Assembly (NCBI GenBank): GCA_051453625.1
Contig: JBOZIK010000001.1
Location: forward strand, 256,257,750-256,316,509
Direction of reading: 5' to 3'
DNA from: Welwitschia mirabilis
Taxonomy: Eukaryota > Gnetophyta > Gnetopsida > Welwitschiales
Length of the DNA stretch: 58,760 nucleotides
Positions 47,017-58,591 of the stretch are shown here, piece by piece. Both the position numbers and the translations under genes were made by a program. The notes under the pieces were generated by a model that saw only the letters and a program-made list of their open reading frames with translations, did no database searches and was not told the origin of the DNA. Numbering within the stretch: position 1 is the stretch's first letter; every line of letters begins with the position of its first letter.

Positions 47017-50000
47017 TATCATATCCCATGTTTTGTAAACCTTATTTATTTAAATATTAAGTATATTAATATTTTAGTTAAATGATTAATTATCGCTATT
47101 TAAATTTATTATTAAAATAAGATATCATTTTAAATTAACATTAGCTATAACTTTCATAATTTACCATTAGAAAAAACTTATGTTAGAAGGTTTTTATGAG
47201 AAAAGATATCCAAACATTTAAAATTAGATAATCCCATTATTTAAGACATTAAAATCACATAAGTTGAAAATTTTAAGATGACATAATAATATATTTTGCA
47301 TCTTATTTACTCATTTAGATTTGTGATAAATGTTATAGGTGTCCTATATTATAAATAGATACTTTTTTCTTGTGTTATGTACTTGATAGATTTTATTCAT
47401 TTTGAAATAAATGAGCATTTGAACAAGTACATTCACTCTTACTTAGAACCAAGAATGACAAATGAGTAGATTTACCCCACCATGACTTTTATGTTCTTGA
47501 GATGTGTAAGGGCACTTGGTTTATAGCATACTCATTACTTTGTTCATTGGAATTAAGAGGTTATCTCATTATGTCATATCATAATTTTGAGATTTGTGCA
47601 TTTATTCTTTTGATGTATGTCTTAGATGAATTACACTTACTTATGAACGTATAAAGGATTAAAAAGCAGATAGCATGAAGAAATGATACATGTAATTAGC
47701 GTTGCTAATTAAAGCAAGAAGATTACTCATCCTAGTTAGGTGTGTGAGTTATGAATATTATCTCTTTTTGCACTCCAATGTCACTTATCACTCATCCCAC
47801 TTATCCATGCTAAATTATGTGATCTTGAGCTATATGCCTTTATTTATCTATATATAGAGATCCATTCCCCTTGTAAAAGGATATACTCCCTCCCATTCCC
47901 CTCCTTTCCTCCTCCTCCTCCTCCTTCTCATCTAATCCTCATCTCTCTTTTTCTTTCATTATCTTACTTGTAAAGCTTGAACCTTAGGAATGTTGGAGCT
48001 AAGGAACTCTTGATCTTAGATCTTCATCAATCTTCAACTATATAAATCTTACTAATCTTCCCAAGTAGGCTCTTTACTCTTATTATCCATATGATCTTTT
48101 TTCTATTGGAATGATGTGATATCGTATTTGGAAATTCTTTATGGATTTTATGTAATTATATTACAAAATACTATTCCCTCCCATTATCTTTCAATAAGAT
48201 GTTATAGTGAGAGATGAGGGGTTTCTTGTACTTGCTGATGGAGGATTACTAATGGATGATTGTGGTCAAGTGACCACGAGGTTCTCTATTTTAAAAATAA
48301 ATAAATAAATAAAATTATGTACCCATTTTTATTATATTTTTTTAGGTATCCATATTTATTATATTTTTATAATTATTATGCATTAGCAAAGTCTGATCTT
48401 CAAAAATCTCTTTAGGCTAGTACTCTTTCATAAAAAACCCAAGGCTCATAGTAAATGATTCTTTTTAAATTTATTTAACTTTTATTTCTACAATGATTTG
48501 AATTAGTAAATTAGTTAATATATTTTATAAGTAATTTATTAGTTTATCCATTTTTTTACTGATCTATGTTATTACTTAAGTAGTTGTAGAAACTTTATCA
48601 TATTTTTGTTATGGCACAAATTAAATTTTCAAAATAGAGGGATAATATAAAAATATCATATCTTATTAATTAGTAAGTATAAATTAGTAAAATTGTTTAT
48701 AAGTTTGGGATTGTATTATGAACATGAAAATGTAAAAACAATAATTATTCTGATGGGTACTTATTTTTAAAAAAAATATTTGTTAAATTACATTAAAAAA
48801 TAAATGCGAAAAATAGTAAGCAAGTAATTTATGTTTTTGTACCTATCTATTAAAACATATACAAACTTGAGCATGCTAATTTGTAAAAAATTGAATAATC
48901 TTTCAAAAACACCTTGAATCATTTCTAAACTCAAAGTATTTTAAAAGTTATGGTCATCTTAGCGAGGTGCAGTAGGACTATAATTTTAGAAAATTTGATA
49001 ACCTTAGAAATAATATTTGTATAACCCCAGATAGTTTAAGTTAAATTTTAAAAATTCTATTATGTGTCTAGTTTCTAGAAAACTACTATAATTTAATTCT
49101 TACTTCATAATTAAGTAATTATTACTTCTTAACTATGATGTCTTCTTAAAGCTCAAAAATGTTATAATTAATATTTAAAATTATAGCAAACTTGTTGCAC
49201 AATATTTTTAGGAAAATTGAGTATATAAAATAAATTTCTATCAGTAAATTTATGTTAAATTACCTATAAGTGGTATTTATTTATAGAAGTAGTTTTTTTA
49301 CCCTTTTTCTTTAGCTTAATTTGAATGTGCGTGCATATAATAGTTTTCACTTTAATAGTTTAAGTAACATAAATAGCCTCTAGCTTATCATTTTTTTAAT
49401 TGACTTATAATGTAGCCACATGAATTTTGGATAAAGATTTATATTTTAACAATTATTCTTGAGTTAGAATTTCTTTTGTTTACCTTCTTTACATTAATCC
49501 ATGGAGATTGTCATATGAGCATGGAAGAACATTTTCTAAGATTGGCATAGCTTCAGGTATGTCTCAGTCTCTTTAAGTACATTATTAAGATGTTATTTGA
49601 TACATTTTAAATATTTTTATTTTTATTTAAATAAAGAAAAAAATAATATTTTCTTTGTTTAGATATAAAAAAGAAGAATACTTCCTTCATCTAGATTTTT
49701 ATTATTATAATCTTGAATATAAAAATGTTCTTGTATGCTTGCTTTCTTGTTATGGTTATTTCTATAAAATAAACCAAATGATGATTAGAATTATTATAAC
49801 TATGTAAATAATCCATTAAATATCCACATTAGTTATAATTATTTGCATGCATTTATATGGTATATTCATCGAATAGATTAAATCAAGATAATTCTAATAA
49901 TGCTTATCCCCACACTTGAATTTTATTACCAAGGTGCATTTTGTTGCCTTTTTTCCCATAATATCCTTCTAGAAGTGGATTTAATCACCACTCTCCTATT

Positions 50001-50654
50001 TAACCAACGTATGAACTTACTCTAACTTAATATCTCAAGTCCTTAGCTTGATGGACCATGCTACACCATCTGGAGATGCTTCAAGGAAGCAAGAGTCATT
50101 TGTAAGTATGCATCCACCTCACATATTACCTGTCACCTATGTTGGGGTTATATCAAGGTGAAGTAAAAGCTTATGGAGTTGAACTTAATCATGTTTGTAA
50201 AGTTTATAACATAAAATAGAATCAACTCACATTAGAAGGTGACTGGATATCGAGTTATAATGTCATTAATTATAGTTACAACCTCCTATTATATTGGTTA
50301 GGTATTATCCTTAAAACTTATCTATGTATGATGTCAATAAGTTTACATATTCCCAACTATTCATAAGACAAAATTTTTATGTGATACAAAATTAGGAAGA
50401 AATGGAGGACACAGATCTATGACATCGCTATTAGTTATAAACCAAAATAATCTAGAAATTAATTAAAGGTAAATGTATAATATTAGTATGATTTGTCATT
50501 CTTAAAATATAGAAATTATAATAAACAAGTAAGTAAAATTTCATCCTAGGTTCAATTGTGTCTGTTAGGTAATAATATTAAATAAGAAAGGAAGAAAAAA
50601 AAAAGGAAAAAAAATACAGTGCTTCATTAGGGTAAGAGTAGTGAAGGTATTACA
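47017..50654 (+). repeat. Gypsy-type long LTR, copy D (complete, 5' LTR)
   Basis: It starts TATCATATCCCATG (the TG mutated to TA) and ends GAAGGTATTACA directly before a PBS. 3638 bp, collinear with copy B over the whole length. Confidence 0.85.
47849..47857 (+). promoter_or_regulatory. LTR TATA box, copy D
   Basis: TATATATAG, 832 bp into the LTR, followed 25-80 bp later by a CCT/CT-rich tract that may be the transcription start region. Confidence 0.6.
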
Positions 50655-50657
50655 AAT

Positions 50658-50669
50658 TGATATCATAGC
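50658..50669 (+). other. tRNA-Met primer binding site of the nested element
   Basis: TGATATCATAGC, 10 of 12 positions equal to the tRNA-iMet complement, just after the end of LTR D. Confidence 0.75.
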
Positions 50670-51946
50670 TCTAGATTAACTTAAATAATACTTATGTTAA
50701 GCACTTATAGATTTATAAGAATATAAATCCAATTACACTTTTAAGAATCTTTGTCCTTAACAATCATAAAGTTAGTTGTAACTGTAACAACCTTATTCCT
50801 AATAGCTATAAATTTGGTTATATCCCTAATACTCTTAAATAATGAGTAAAATGAATTATATCCTTGATAATATTTGATTCCAAGATAACTTTAACTCTTA
50901 AATAAACATGAATTTAATCACATATTCTAATAGTCATAAATTCCATTATACTTATAATTTTCTTACTCTCTAAATATATACTAGATTACATTTATCTTAA
51001 TTCCAATAATTATAAAGATTACACTAATCATAATCTTAGTACCTTAATAATCCTAGAAGGTGATTATATTTGTGATAGTTCCAAAGTATTTATAAGGTTA
51101 ATTATAATCCCAACCCCTAGGTGATCATTATGCTAATCAGATTCATAATAACTTTAAATCCCTAAACAAACCAAAAAGGATGATGAATTCAAGTCATTAA
51201 GGACTCTATTNNNNNNNNNNNNNNNNNNNNNNNNNNNNNNNNNNNNNNNNNNNNNNNNNNNNNNNNNNNNNNNNNNNNNNNNNNNNNNNNNNNNNNNNNN
51301 NNNNNNNNNNAAACACATTATCAAAATAAGAATTAGTACTTCAGCAAAAATAATATTAGTAGCAATAATAGTAGAAATAGGAATTTTGATCAATCAAAGC
51401 AGACTCTATTCAAAAGAAACTTGGATGTTCCTAGTTAAATTTATGCAAGTAATCAACCTTAGACATCCAACTTTCAACAAAATCATAGTCTGTATTGGTA
51501 CTAGAACCATTATAATTAATATCACTACTACTATTGTAAAAGAAATCATAACATACAAGAATGTTCATTACATAATAGAGACCTTTCTAGACATAATTAG
51601 AAAATCTTCAAGATCAAAAAGTGCTCCTCAATCAATAGGACAACTTCAAGCAAGAGTATCTAATCAAGGGATGCAATTTCAAAGCTCTGTTATAGAAGGT
51701 GGAACCAAATTTTTCAACTATAGAAAAGCTAAAAGAAGTGTTAGATTAACGAACAGACAATTTATGAAATAGGGAGATCCATCAAGTGAAGATAAAGTGG
51801 AGTAATTATAATCTTGATGAAACTACTTGGGAGCTAGATGAAATAATAAAAAAATCAATATTCAAATCTTTTTTAATATCATAATATATAGTTAGGTGTT
51901 CTTAAGCTTTTTAGGTATCTTAATTCCTAAGAGTGAATTAGTCTAA
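50670..51946 (+). pseudogene. Internally deleted gypsy gag-pol remnant with chromodomain tail
   Basis: After AT-rich debris and a 100-N gap (51211-51310), a frame from 51382 reads NFDQSKQTLFKRNLDVPS, then a degenerate knuckle Cys-x3-His-x4-Cys at 51535-51564, with TAA/TAG codons at former Gln sites. Only about 230 bp later, in another frame, 51792-51872 reads IKWSNYNLDETTWELDEII, the C-terminal half of a chromodomain as found at the end of the integrase of chromoviruses. Protease, RT, RNase H and the integrase core are absent from this contiguous stretch. The element therefore lost almost all of pol, or descends from a non-autonomous deletion derivative. The long ORF at 51386-51772 is in another frame from the gag remnant and is not the coding one. 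Confidence 0.65.
51211..51310. other. Assembly gap of 100 N
   Basis: Unknown true size, upstream of the gag remnant. It could hide 5' gag sequence but not the missing pol, which would lie to its right. Confidence 0.95.
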
Positions 51947-51947
51947 A

Positions 51948-51984
51948 GAGGAAGATGGGAAAAGGGGGGGTTTTGAAGGGGGAA
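51948..51984 (+). other. Polypurine tract of the nested gypsy element
   Basis: GAGGAAGATGGGAAAAGGGGG at 51948-51968, continuing to GAAGGGGGAA at 51975-51984, sits immediately before the TG of LTR E. This is the primer for plus-strand synthesis. Confidence 0.8.
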
Positions 51985-52819
51985 TGTCATATCCCATATT
52001 TTGTAAATCTTATTTACTTGAATATTAGGTATATTAAGCTTTTAGTCAAATGATTAATTATATTTATTTAAATTTCTTATCAAAATAATATGTTATTTTA
52101 AATTAACTTTAGTTATAAGTTTCATAATTTACCATGAAAATGAAAAAAATTTGTTAGAAGGTTTTCATGAAAAAAGCTATCCAAACATTTAAAATTAGAT
52201 AATTTCATTACATAAGGAATTAAGGTCACATAAATTAAAATTTTTAAGAGGACATAATAACATATTTTGCATCTTATTTACTCATTTAGATTCTTGGTAA
52301 ATGTGATAGGTATACTATATTATGAATAAATATTTTCTTCCTTATGTTATCTGATTGTTAAATTTTATGCATTTTGAAATAAATTATAATTTGAACAAGT
52401 ATATGCACTCTTACCTAGAACCAATATGATAAATGAGTATATTTACTCTATCATCACTTTTATGTTCTTGATATTTATAAGGGCACTTGGTTCATAGCAT
52501 ATATATTGGTCTATTCATTGAAATCGAAGAGTTTATCTCATTACAGCACATGAAAATTTTTAGACTTATGCATTTATTCTTTTGATGCATGTCTTGGATG
52601 AATTAAACTTACTTATGAGCCTATAAAGGATTATAAAGGAGCTAACATGAGGAAATGATGCATGTAATTAACCTTGCTAATTAAAGAAATAAGATTACTC
52701 ATCCTAGTTAGGTGCACAGGTCATAAATATGATCTCTTTTTGTACTTTAATGTCATTTATACTCATCCCACTTATCAATGCTAAATCATGTGATCTTGAG
52801 ATATGTACCTTTATTTATT

Positions 52820-52828
52820 TATATATAG
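52820..52828 (+). promoter_or_regulatory. LTR TATA box, copy E
   Basis: TATATATAG, about 835 bp into the LTR, the same place as in D and B. Confidence 0.55.
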
Positions 52829-52868
52829 ATATCTGTTCCTCTCTTGTAAAAGGAGATACTTTCTTTTG

Positions 52869-53499
52869 NNNNNNNNNNNNNNNNNNNNNNNNNNNNNNNN
52901 NNNNNNNNNNNNNNNNNNNNNNNNNNNNNNNNNNNNNNNNNNNNNNNNNNNNNNNNNNNNNNNNNNNNNNNNNNNNNNNNNNNNNNNNNNNNNNNNNNNN
53001 NNNNNNNNNNNNNNNNNNNNNNNNNNNNNNNNNNNNNNNNNNNNNNNNNNNNNNNNNNNNNNNNNNNNNNNNNNNNNNNNNNNNNNNNNNNNNNNNNNNN
53101 NNNNNNNNNNNNNNNNNNNNNNNNNNNNNNNNNNNNNNNNNNNNNNNNNNNNNNNNNNNNNNNNNNNNNNNNNNNNNNNNNNNNNNNNNNNNNNNNNNNN
53201 NNNNNNNNNNNNNNNNNNNNNNNNNNNNNNNNNNNNNNNNNNNNNNNNNNNNNNNNNNNNNNNNNNNNNNNNNNNNNNNNNNNNNNNNNNNNNNNNNNNN
53301 NNNNNNNNNNNNNNNNNNNNNNNNNNNNNNNNNNNNNNNNNNNNNNNNNNNNNNNNNNNNNNNNNNNNNNNNNNNNNNNNNNNNNNNNNNNNNNNNNNNN
53401 NNNNNNNNNNNNNNNNNNNNNNNNNNNNNNNNNNNNNNNNNNNNNNNNNNNNNNNNNNNNNNNNNNNNNNNNNNNNNNNNNNNNNNNNNNNNNNNNNNN
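52869..53499. other. Assembly gap of 631 N
   Basis: A sized gap within LTR E; frames crossing it are artefacts. It suggests an insertion, or a collapsed microsatellite, that the other LTR copies lack. Confidence 0.95.
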
Positions 53500-53506
53500 T
53501 ACAAGT

Positions 53507-53573
53507 GTCCTCCTCCTCCTCCTCCTCCTTCTCCTTCCTTCCTCTCCCTCTCTCTCTTTCTCTCTCTCTCTCT
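53507..53573. repeat. (CCT)n/(CT)n microsatellite in LTR E
   Basis: A run of CCT repeats followed by CT repeats. Weaker versions occur at the same place in copies A (27846-27866) and D (47880-47960). Confidence 0.85.
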
Positions 53574-54715
53574 TACATTCTCCTACTTGTAGAGCTTGAA
53601 GCTTGGAAGCTTGAAGCTAAGAAACTCTTAAACTTGGATTTTCACCAATCTTCAACTATCAAGGTCTTACTAATATTCCCAAATAAGATCTTTACTCTTA
53701 TTATCTATATGATTTCTATTTTTTATTGGAATGATATGATATTGCATTAGGAAATTATTTATGGCTTTTATGAAATTATGTTACAAAATATTATTTCATT
53801 TCATTATCTCTCCCCAAGATATTATAGTGAGCTATAAGGGGTCTTTTGTGCGCTTGGTGATGGAGGATTATTAATGGATGATTATGACTAAGGGTTTACT
53901 ATAAAAAAACAAAAATTGGGCTCCCATGTTTATTTTAATATTATCTTATTTTTTATCGATTATGCATTAGGACCATCTTATTAGGGGCAAAGTATGATCC
54001 TCAAAAATCTTTTAGGTTAGTACTCTTTCATGGAAATCCCAAGGCTCATAGTAAATGGTTTATTTTGAATTGATTTGATTTTTTTTCCTATAATGATTTC
54101 AATTAGTAACTTAGTTAGAATATTATATAAGTAATTAGTTAGTATATCCAATATTTTAATGATTTAAGTTATTGCTTAAGTCATTGTAGAAAGTTTATTA
54201 TATTTTTATTATGATAAAAATTAAATTTCTAGAATAAAGGCATAGCATAAAAACACGATATCTTATTAACTAGTAGGAATAAATTAGTGAAATTTTTTCT
54301 ATAAGTCTAAAATCATGTTATGAATGTGAAAATGTAAAAATAGTAATTATTATAATGGGTAATTATTTTTAAAAAATTTACTTATTAAAATATGTTAGAA
54401 AATAAATGCAAAAAATAGTAATCAAGTAATTTACATCTCTGTATCGATTTGTTAAAAATCTACAAACGTGAGAATCCTAAGTTGAAGGAAATTGAATATG
54501 ATTTTCAAAACATCTTCAATCATTTAAAAACTCAAAGTATTTTAAACGTTATGGTCATTTTAGTGAAGTGTAATAGGATTATAATTATAGAAAACTTGAC
54601 AGTTTTTAACCTTAAATAATGACCTTAAAAATAACATTTTTAGAATTCTAAAGATATTTTAAGTTAGATTATAAGAATTTTATTATGTGTCTACTTTTTA
54701 AAAATACACTATTAT

Positions 54716-54815
54716 NNNNNNNNNNNNNNNNNNNNNNNNNNNNNNNNNNNNNNNNNNNNNNNNNNNNNNNNNNNNNNNNNNNNNNNNNNNNNNNNNNNNN
54801 NNNNNNNNNNNNNNN
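54716..54815. other. Assembly gap of 100 N between LTRs E and F
   Basis: Unknown true size. The LTR coordinate drops back by roughly 750 bp across it, so it must hide at least a junction between two LTR copies. Confidence 0.95.
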
Positions 54816-57122
54816 TTATGCATTAGGACCATCTTATTAGAGGCAAAGTTTGATCCTCAAAAATCTCTTTAGGCTAGTACTCTTTCATGGAAATCCCAAG
54901 GCTCGTAGTAAACGGTTCTTTTTGAATTGATTTGATTGATCTTTCTATAATGATGTAAATTAGTAACTTAGTTTAGATATTTTATAAGTAATTAGTTAGT
55001 ATATCCATTAATTTATTAATTTAAGTTATTGCTTAAATAGTTGTAGAAGCTTTATCATATTTTTGTTATGGTAAAAATTAAATTCCAAAATAGAGGCAGA
55101 GGATAAAAACATGATATCTTATCAATCAGTCAGTATAAATTGGTGAAATTTTTTCTGTAAGTCTAGGATTGTGTTATGAAAGTGAAAATGTAAAAACAGT
55201 AATTTTTCTGATAGGTAATTATTTTTAAAAAATTATTTGTTAAAATACATTAGAAAATAAATGCAGAAAATGGTAAGCATGTAATTTATATTGTATTTAT
55301 TTGTTAACTATCTACAAATTTGAGCATCCTAACCTATAAAAGATTGAATAAGCTCTTTGAAACATCTTGAATCATTTAAAAACTCAAAGTATTTTAAATG
55401 TTATGATAATTTTACTATAGTGTAGTGAGACTATAATTTTGGAAAATTTGACAGTTTTAATTTTAAATGATAACCTTAAAACTGATATTTTTAGAATTCC
55501 GAGATAGTTTAAGTTAGATTCTGAGAATCATATTATATTTCTAGTTTTTGAAAAAATACTACAATTTATTTTTTGGCTTTATAATTAATTAATTATTAAT
55601 TTTTAACTATGATGTCTTCTTAGAGCCCAAAAATGTTATAATTAATGTTTAAAATTATAGAAAAATTATTACAAAAAATTTTATAAGGAGGTTGAGTATA
55701 TAAAATATTTTTCTATTAGTAATTTTATGTTAAATCAGCTATAAGTAGTATTTATTTGTAGAAACGCCTCTTTTACCCTTTTTCTTTAGCTTACTTTGAA
55801 TGTGCATTAATGTAAGATTTTTCACCTTACTAGTCTAAGTAACATAAATAGTCTTTAGCTTATCATTTTTTTATTGACTTATAATGTAGCCATATGAATC
55901 TTGGATAAAGATTTATATCCTAACAATTATGCTTGAGCTATACTTTCTTTTTCTTACCTTCTTTGCACCAATCTATGGAAATTGTCATATGAGCATGGGA
56001 GAATGTTTCTAGGACTGGCATAGCCCTAGGTATGTTCTATTTTCTTTAAGTACATTATTAAGATGTTATTTGATACATTTTAAATATTTTTATATTTACT
56101 GAAAGAAAAATAAAAGATTATTTCCTTTATTTATATATAAAAGAAAAGAATATTTCCTTTATCTATATTTTTATTATAATAATCTTGAATATAGAAATTT
56201 TCTTGTATGCTGGCTTTCTTTTTATGGTTGTTTCTATAACATGAACTGAATGATGATTAGAATTATTATAACTAGGTAAATAATCCATTAAATATACACA
56301 TTAGTTAGAATTGCTTATATGCATTTGTATGATGTATTCATTGAAGAGGATTAAATCAAGATAATTGTAATAATGTTCATCCCCACACTTGGATTTCATC
56401 ACCAAGGTGGGTTTTATTGCATTTTTTTAATAATACCCTTCTAAAAGTGAATTTAATCACCACTCTTCTGTCCTACCCATGTATGAACTTACTTCAACTT
56501 CATATCTCAAGCCTTAACATTGATGGATCATGTTGCACCATCTAGAGATGCTTCAAGAACATAGGGGTTATTTGCAAGCATGCATCCACCTCACATACTG
56601 CTTTTCACATATATTGGGGGTATAACAAGATGAATTAAAAGCTTATAGAGTTGATCCCAGCCATCTTTGTACAGTTCAGAACNNNNNNNNNNNNNNNNNN
56701 NNNNNNNNNNNNNNNNNNNNNNNNNNNNNNNNNNNNNNNNNNNNNNNNNNNNNNNNNNNNNNNNNNNNNNNNNNNNNNNNNNNNNNNAACTTATCCATAT
56801 ATGTTGTCAACAAGTTTACATCTCCCTAACTATTCACAAGATATCTTTTATGTGATAACAAACTAGGAAGAAATGAAGAACACAAACTTATGACATTACT
56901 ATTGTTTGGAGATCAAAATAATCTAAAAATTAGTTATAGGTAAATTTATAATATTTGTATGATATATCTTTTTAGTATATATAAATTCTAATAAAGTAGT
57001 AAGTAGAATTTGGTCCTAGGTTCTGTTGTGTCTATTAGGTAATAATATTAAGAAAGAAAGAAAGGGAAAAAAGGAAAAAAAATATAGTGCTTAATTAGGA
57101 TAAGAGAAGAGAGGATGTCACA
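54816..57122 (+). repeat. Gypsy-type long LTR, copy F (3' part, outer right LTR)
   Basis: It resumes at TTATGCATTAGGACCATCTT (also at 53959 in E) and runs to GAGGATGTCACA at 57122. A 95-N gap (56693-56787) replaces a segment of about 105 bp present in D. It is followed by TAAAG and the copia LTR, so F is the 3' LTR of the insertion. Confidence 0.85.
56693..56787. other. Assembly gap of 95 N
   Basis: A sized gap within LTR F; its length fits the corresponding segment of copy D. Confidence 0.95.
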
Positions 57123-57127
57123 TAAAG
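57123..57127 (+). repeat. Right target-site duplication TAAAG of the nested element
   Basis: Four of five bases equal the left copy TAGAG. The difference is a G-to-A change. Confidence 0.65.
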
Positions 57128-58030
57128 ACATAATAGTTCAAGGCTCATTAAAATCTAGGTAATTTTATTAAAGAGTTCTTTTAGGATAAAGATGTCTGGT
57201 TGACAGAGACATCTATTGCATTGAAGACATATACCCTAAAAATTTAATGAAAAATAAAATAGCCATTGAATGACTAGAAATTAGTTGTTTATAGCCATTT
57301 CATGGTGTTTAAGCATTTTCAAATGGCTATTTCACTAGGGTAGAGGTACAAAAATCATCAAAAGTATAATAGAGACAAAGTGAAAAGAGAAAAAGTTACT
57401 AATTTGGATTATTAACACTACACCTAAATATTTTTGTGTCCTTGATAAAGAGATCCATTTGCTTAAGACATTTCTTAATCATTGGCCCTTCCACAGATGC
57501 ATAAATATGATCTTAGATGCTTATGGATGACTACAATAAAAATGACTCAAGCATTCCATTAAAGTGACATCTTATAGGCTTAGTCTTTCTTTCGTTATGT
57601 AGTATTTGTTAGCACTTCATTATAGGACTATTGAATTCATTATTTCTAGTCCATAAATTATTATCATCTTCAATATCCCTTGCTTAGGAGTCCAAAGTGT
57701 AAGGCAATCCTTTTATGGATGTGCTTCCTTAAGTGCTTAAGAGTACAACTTGATTTATGTCTATTGTAATCCCTAAGGAAAAGATAGGGTTGCCTTACAA
57801 GAAGCATCTCATTTTTATGTCAAGTTGGTGGTGCTTTGAAACCATTATTTTATAGGTTAATAATATCCAAAGTTGTGAAGGGAAGCTATCCTTTGTGTGT
57901 GAATGTACTCACATTGCAGAACCATGTTAATTTGGTAAGATCTTTATTGTGTATTTTTATTTAATTTAAGTTGAGATTTTTATTTAGTAGATCTCATTCA
58001 CCCCTCCCCTCTAAATTCAACAATCCTTAC
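57128..58030 (+). repeat. 3' LTR of the Sirevirus-like element, right part
   Basis: It resumes at ACATAATAGTTCAAGGC, matching 37479 onward of the 5' LTR, and runs through GGTAAGATCTTTATTGTG and GTAGATCTCATTCACCCC to the LTR end near CAATCCTTAC. Its U5 is better preserved than that of the 5' LTR. Confidence 0.85.
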
Positions 58031-58149
58031 TAACTTACTTAACCTTTTTCTTAACTTTCATCCAACTCTAAAGCTATTTAAGAAAAAGGGCTTATCCTTC
58101 TAAACCTAGCCTTCATATTACTTAGACGATTTGATGAAAGTAGTAGGTT

Positions 58150-58330
58150 CTATGAAAGCCATTGGAAAAGACATGAAACCATATCCCTTATCCCATCTCA
58201 TTAATTGGGATGAGAATCTTGTATCTAAGTCCTCAACTTAATTCATGTTATTATGATGATATTTGACTTAATGAAGATTACTTTTCTATTTCTTAAGTTG
58301 TGTAACAATGTGTATTATAAACTAATGTTA
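58150..58330 (+). repeat. Dispersed repeat segment S, copy 2 (right half)
   Basis: It matches 1505-1690 (GAAGCCATTAGGGAAGAC against GAAAGCCATTGGAAAAGAC; ATTCATGTTATTATGATGAT block). It is the expected continuation of the left half at 36585-36712 across the copia insertion. Confidence 0.5.
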
Positions 58331-58334
58331 AATT

Positions 58335-58590
58335 CTTAATGTGAATTTAATATAGGATTTAAGGCTAGTTGGATGATAACCAACTAGATCCATAGTATAT
58401 CATTTATTTTAGATGCATTATTGTTTCCTTTATTTGTGACCTAATTTTTATGATATAGTTTACATTCTCTCTCTATATCCCAACTGCTCTTCTTCTGTCT
58501 AAAATTTTATCTTCATTGATTTTGATATTTAGGATTATTAATTTATATGAAATACATGCTTAAATAAGTGCATAATAGTTCTATCTGGAT
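58335..58590 (+). repeat. Dispersed repeat segment T, copy 2
   Basis: It matches 11430-11720 and here directly follows segment S, with no R repeat between them. Confidence 0.5.
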
Positions 58591-58591
58591 G

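Larger units (their letters stand above)
51985..54715 (+). repeat. Gypsy-type long LTR, copy E (cut at gap)
   Basis: It starts TGTCATATCCCATATTTTGT right after the PPT and follows D and B. A 631-N gap (52869-53499) lies at the pyrimidine-rich tract after the TATA box, where D has only about 30-50 bp. The copy ends at a 100-N gap inside the LTR. Confidence 0.85.
47017..57122 (+). mobile_element. Nested Ty3/gypsy (chromovirus-type) element with three long LTRs
   Basis: LTR D (47017-50654), PBS, a 1.3-kb internal region with gag and chromodomain remnants, PPT, LTR E (51985-54715), gap, LTR F (54816-57122). It interrupts the copia 3' LTR with the 5-bp duplications TAGAG/TAAAG, so the outer ends belong to one insertion. 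E and F overlap in LTR coordinates but differ clearly in sequence, so they are two LTRs and not one that was misjoined. The second internal region, if any, is in the 100-N gap. Confidence 0.8.
37023..58030 (+). mobile_element. Sirevirus-like Ty1/copia retrotransposon, decayed, with nested gypsy insertion
   Basis: 5' LTR 37023-38391, PBS, gag-pol debris to 42993, an extra ORF 43946-45860, and a 3' LTR split into 46563-47016 and 57128-58030 by the nested element. Without the nested insertion the element is about 10.9 kb with an internal region of about 8.1 kb. The domain order (gag, protease, integrase, RT, RNase H) is copia. The large size and the additional ORF between RNase H and the 3' LTR are features of the plant Sirevirus lineage. 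The two LTRs differ at many positions by eye, and every enzymatic ORF is broken, so insertion is old. Confidence 0.85.

Noticed and set aside
51386-51772. 128-codon ORF in the nested gypsy element
   Set aside because: The protein-like gag remnant reads in another frame of the same bases; this ORF has biased composition and no motif.
54716-54815. Idea that LTR E and LTR F are one LTR read twice at a failed contig join
   Set aside because: The ~750 bp they share differ at many positions by eye, more than expected for two reads of one locus; a misjoin of two different loci is still possible and is listed as the refuting case.
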